Source: Myxococcales bacterium (lineage in GTDB: Bacteria > Myxococcota > Polyangia > Fen-1088). From it: a stretch of 8,097 nt of DNA. Shown in pieces: positions 6,156-8,097 of the stretch; within the stretch, counting starts at the first letter, position 1; every line of letters begins with the position of its first letter. The notes beneath the pieces are model-generated. The model had not been told where the DNA came from. It searched no databases and saw only the letters and a list, made by a program, of their open reading frames with translations. The position numbers and the translations under genes are program-made. Location of the stretch: the NCBI GenBank assembly GCA_003159055.1, contig PMLH01000360.1:1-8097 (forward strand), read 5' to 3'.

Positions 6156-7571
6156 GTGAGCAGCCGCCGCCGAAAGAGCAAAATCGCATGTCTGATCCTG
6201 GCCGCCGGGAAGGGAACCCGCATGAGCTCGGCCAAGAACAAGGTGTTGCACACGCTGCTTGGCCGTCCCATGGTGGCCTACGCGGTAGAGCGCGCACGCG
6301 AGCTCGGGGCATCGCACATCGTCGCGATCCTCGGCCATCAAAAGGACGAGGTCGCAAAGGCCCTGCAAGACCACTTCCCCGATGAAGACATCACCGTGGT
6401 CGAGCAGAAGGATCAGAAAGGAACCGGGCATGCCGTGCGCCTGGGCCTAAAGCCGCTGGCGGATTTCGACGGCTTGGTGGTGATTCTCTACGGTGACGTG
6501 CCGCTCCTGCGCGCAGAAACATTGACCGACCTCGTCGACGAGGCAGGCAAGACGGGCGGGCTCGCCATGCTGACCTCGGTCGTGCGCGATCCGACCGGCT
6601 ACGGCCGCATCGTGCGCGACGACGCCGGCAACATCCGCGAGGTCGTCGAGGACAAGGACACCAGCCACGCCCAGCGCCGCATCGCCGAGGTCAACGCGGG
6701 CATCTACGCAGCGCCCGCCGAATTCTTGGTCAAAGCCACAGGCAAACTCTCCACGCGCAACGCCCAAGGCGAATACTACCTGACCGACATCGTCGCGCAG
6801 GCCTCGAGCAGCATCGGCGTCACGTCGGTCGAGGTCTCGGCCGAGGAAATGGCCGGGGTCAACGACCGCACGCAGCTGGTCGCCGCCGAACGCTCGCTGC
6901 TTGCTCGCCTTGTGCGCGAGCACAGCAGGCAGGCGACCTTCCGCGCCCCGGCGCAGGTCTACCTGGAAGCAACGGTCACCATCGAGGCCGACGCCGAGAT
7001 CGGCCGCAACGTCGTGCTGCGCGGCCAGACCCAAATTGGCGCTGGCGCGCGCATCGACGACGGCGTCATTCTGACCGACACGGTGGTCGGCAAGGACGTG
7101 CACATCCTTCCTTATTCCGTCGCGACCCAAGCGTCGATCGGCGAAAAGGCGAAGATCGGGCCGTTCGCGCATCTGCGCCCCGGCACGGAGCTTGGACCCG
7201 ATGTCCACGTGGGCAACTTCGTCGAGACCAAAAAAACGCGACTTGGGCGCGGCAGCAAGGCAAACCATTTGACCTATCTTGGCGACACCATCGTCGGCGA
7301 AAAGGTCAACGTCGGCGCCGGAACGATCACCTGCAACTACAACGGCTACGAGAAGCGGCAAACTATCATCGAAGACGGCGCCTTCATCGGTTCGGACACC
7401 CAGCTCGTGGCGCCGGTGCGGGTGGGCAAGCGCGCTGTGATCGCTGCCGGGGCGACGGTCACCGAAGACGTGCGCCCAGGCGCGTTGGCGATTTCGCGCG
7501 CTCCTTGCAAACAAGTCGACGGATATGCCGACCGGCTGGCAGAGCGCTACCAGAAAAAGTCGTCGGGCTAG
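6156..7571 (+). CDS. glmU: Bifunctional UDP-N-acetylglucosamine pyrophosphorylase / glucosamine-1-phosphate N-acetyltransferase
   Basis: 471 residues from the GTG at 6156 (E. coli GlmU 456). It acetylates glucosamine-1-phosphate with acetyl-CoA and then joins GlcNAc-1-phosphate to UMP from UTP, giving UDP-GlcNAc for peptidoglycan and lipopolysaccharide; cytoplasmic, usually a trimer and essential. The uridyltransferase half (about 9-240) shows LILAAGKGTRM (13-23), catalytic K29 in NKVLH, QKGTGHA (87-93), metal-binding D114 in GDVPL, EVNAGIY (178-184), and N236 in GVNDRTQL. The C-terminal half is a left-handed beta-helix of hexapeptide repeats (about 265-440) with NFVETKKTRLGRGSKANHL (354-372), including the catalytic base H371 (E. 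coli H363), and VGAGTITCNYNG (386-397). Both active sites look complete. The ending from about 440 is the usual arm with SRAPCKQVDGYADR. It is the first gene of a plus-strand pair with the SCP2-like gene. A long antisense frame inside it is a composition shadow. Confidence 0.97.
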   Translation: MSSRRRKSKIACLILAAGKGTRMSSAKNKVLHTLLGRPMVAYAVERARELGASHIVAILGHQKDEVAKALQDHFPDEDITVVEQKDQKGTGHAVRLGLKPLADFDGLVVILYGDVPLLRAETLTDLVDEAGKTGGLAMLTSVVRDPTGYGRIVRDDAGNIREVVEDKDTSHAQRRIAEVNAGIYAAPAEFLVKATGKLSTRNAQGEYYLTDIVAQASSSIGVTSVEVSAEEMAGVNDRTQLVAAERSLLARLVREHSRQATFRAPAQVYLEATVTIEADAEIGRNVVLRGQTQIGAGARIDDGVILTDTVVGKDVHILPYSVATQASIGEKAKIGPFAHLRPGTELGPDVHVGNFVETKKTRLGRGSKANHLTYLGDTIVGEKVNVGAGTITCNYNGYEKRQTIIEDGAFIGSDTQLVAPVRVGKRAVIAAGATVTEDVRPGALAISRAPCKQVDGYADRLAERYQKKSSG

Positions 7572-7597
7572 TCAATCGCACGAAATTCGGAGATCGC

Positions 7598-7939
7598 ATG
7601 GCGACATCGGTGAGAGAGTTCTTCGACAAGCGCGTGCCCGAGGCTTTGGCAGCCCATCCGGAACGGGCCAAAGAAGTGGCCGCGGTTTATCTGTTCAAGA
7701 TCACCGGCAGCGAGGGCGGAACCTGGACCGCGAACCTTCTGGCGTCGCCGCCCTGGTGCAGGCCAGGCCTGCTCGGCGATGTCCAGTGCACCATCGAGGT
7801 TTCGGATCGGGATTTCTGCACAATGGTGGACGGCGGTATGCAGGCCGCGATGCAGATCCTGATGGCCGGCAGACTGAAAATCGCCGGCGATCCGGCGCTG
7901 ATCGCCAAGCTGACCAAGGTCCTGCAGATGGGTTCGTAG
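7598..7939 (+). CDS. SCP2-like (sterol carrier protein 2 fold) small protein
   Basis: 113 residues forming a single domain. The frame runs upstream to an ATG at 7505 inside glmU, but the ATG at 7598 is preferred because GGAG (7589-7592) lies 5 nt ahead and the SCP2 pattern starts right after it. Family features seen: an N-terminal helix (SVREFFDKRVPEAL, 4-17), the beta segment VYLFKITGSEGGTW (30-43), CTIEVSDRDF (64-73), and the closing helix-turn MAGRLKIAGDPALIAKLTKVL (89-109), with the GRLKIxGD signature typical of the fold. SCP2 domains bind lipids or other hydrophobic ligands, and free-standing bacterial copies are mostly uncharacterised, so the ligand is unknown. No signal peptide or membrane segment, so cytoplasmic. 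Three cysteines are spaced by exactly ten residues (54, 64, 74), probably chance. The 26-bp gap after glmU suggests co-transcription, though no functional tie to UDP-GlcNAc synthesis is established. Confidence 0.85.
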   Translation: MATSVREFFDKRVPEALAAHPERAKEVAAVYLFKITGSEGGTWTANLLASPPWCRPGLLGDVQCTIEVSDRDFCTMVDGGMQAAMQILMAGRLKIAGDPALIAKLTKVLQMGS

Positions 7940-7990
7940 CCTGCTGGGATTCGGAGTAGCGGAGAGCAGTTTGGGTGTGGTTGACAGAGA

Positions 7991-8006
7991 CGGCGCGCAA
8001 GCGCCG
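7991..8006. terminator. GNRA-capped hairpin in a convergent intergenic region
   Basis: CGGCGC and GCGCCG form a perfect 6-bp stem around GCAA (plus strand), or TTGC on the minus strand. It lies 51 bp after the SCP2-like stop and 17 bp after the likely stop of a minus-strand gene, a site where a bidirectional terminator is expected. Neither side has a T tract, so it may instead stabilise transcript ends or have no role. Confidence 0.3.
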
Positions 8007-8022
8007 AGCGCTGCAAGGCATG

Positions 8023-8097
8023 TTATGCGGCCTTCGCGCGCTTGGCACCCCTATGCTCACCCACACGCCTCAATTCCTCGCGAACGACCCGACGAAC
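8023..8097 (-). CDS. Possible C-terminal end of an unidentified protein (partial)
   Basis: On the minus strand one frame is open from the right edge for 24 codons and stops at TAA (8025-8023). The residues are strongly basic and helix-prone (VRRVVREELRRVGEH, then RGAKRAKAA); a Lys/Arg/Ala-rich tail is common at protein ends in high-GC bacteria. The other two minus-strand frames stop within the same stretch (TGA codons near 8071 and 8058). Too short to identify. It would converge on the SCP2-like gene, with the hairpin at 7991-8006 between them. Confidence 0.4.
   Translation of the reverse strand, partial: VRRVVREELRRVGEHRGAKRAKAA

Noticed and set aside
6447..7514. 355-codon open frame on the minus strand opposite glmU
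   Set aside because: Antisense to the conserved glmU motifs, with Asp/Val/Gly/Arg-rich composition and no recognisable domain.
7981..8009. TTGACA at 7981-7986 as a plus-strand promoter
   Set aside because: No -10-like hexamer at 16-18 bp; that position is GC-rich and part of the hairpin. No plus-strand gene starts downstream within the window.

Overview
The window is GC-rich (most third codon positions are G or C) and gene-dense, and it reads as ordinary chromosome of a delta-proteobacterial lineage, most likely Myxococcota/Polyangia. This is inferred from three things: a lipoprotein with a long Gly/Ser/Ala tether, a regulator joining receiver, PATAN (DUF4388), J-domain and TPR modules, and a small SCP2-like protein next to glmU. 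No rRNA, tRNA, insertion sequence, CRISPR array or phage gene was recognised.

Left end (1-701): the start of a minus-strand gene for a secreted lipoprotein whose Gly-rich linker is written in a 21-bp minisatellite. The gene runs off the left edge. Behind its start lies about 375 bp of non-coding DNA, with a hairpin and T-rich tract that probably terminates the minus-strand operon to its right.

Centre (702-6065): four tightly spaced minus-strand genes that look like one transcription unit, in transcriptional order. They are a 655-aa multidomain regulator (receiver, PATAN, J-domain, TPR), ilvE (branched-chain aminotransferase, 4-bp ATGA overlap with the regulator), a 174-aa secreted protein of unknown function (19 bp after ilvE), and a 608-aa outer-membrane beta-barrel protein with a low-complexity Thr-Ser/Pro/Lys periplasmic linker. 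The metabolic gene thus sits between a signalling protein and two envelope proteins. Whether that is functional or only positional cannot be read from sequence.

Right (6066-7939): a 90-bp divergent intergenic region, then plus-strand glmU (bifunctional UDP-GlcNAc synthesis, start GTG at 6156) and, 26 bp later, a 113-aa SCP2-like protein. After that comes a convergent region with a 6-bp GNRA-capped hairpin, and what appears to be the last 24 codons of a minus-strand gene entering from the right edge.

I found no convincing new multi-gene system. The most distinctive items are the regulator with its degenerate receiver coupled to ilvE, and the minisatellite-coded lipoprotein tether.
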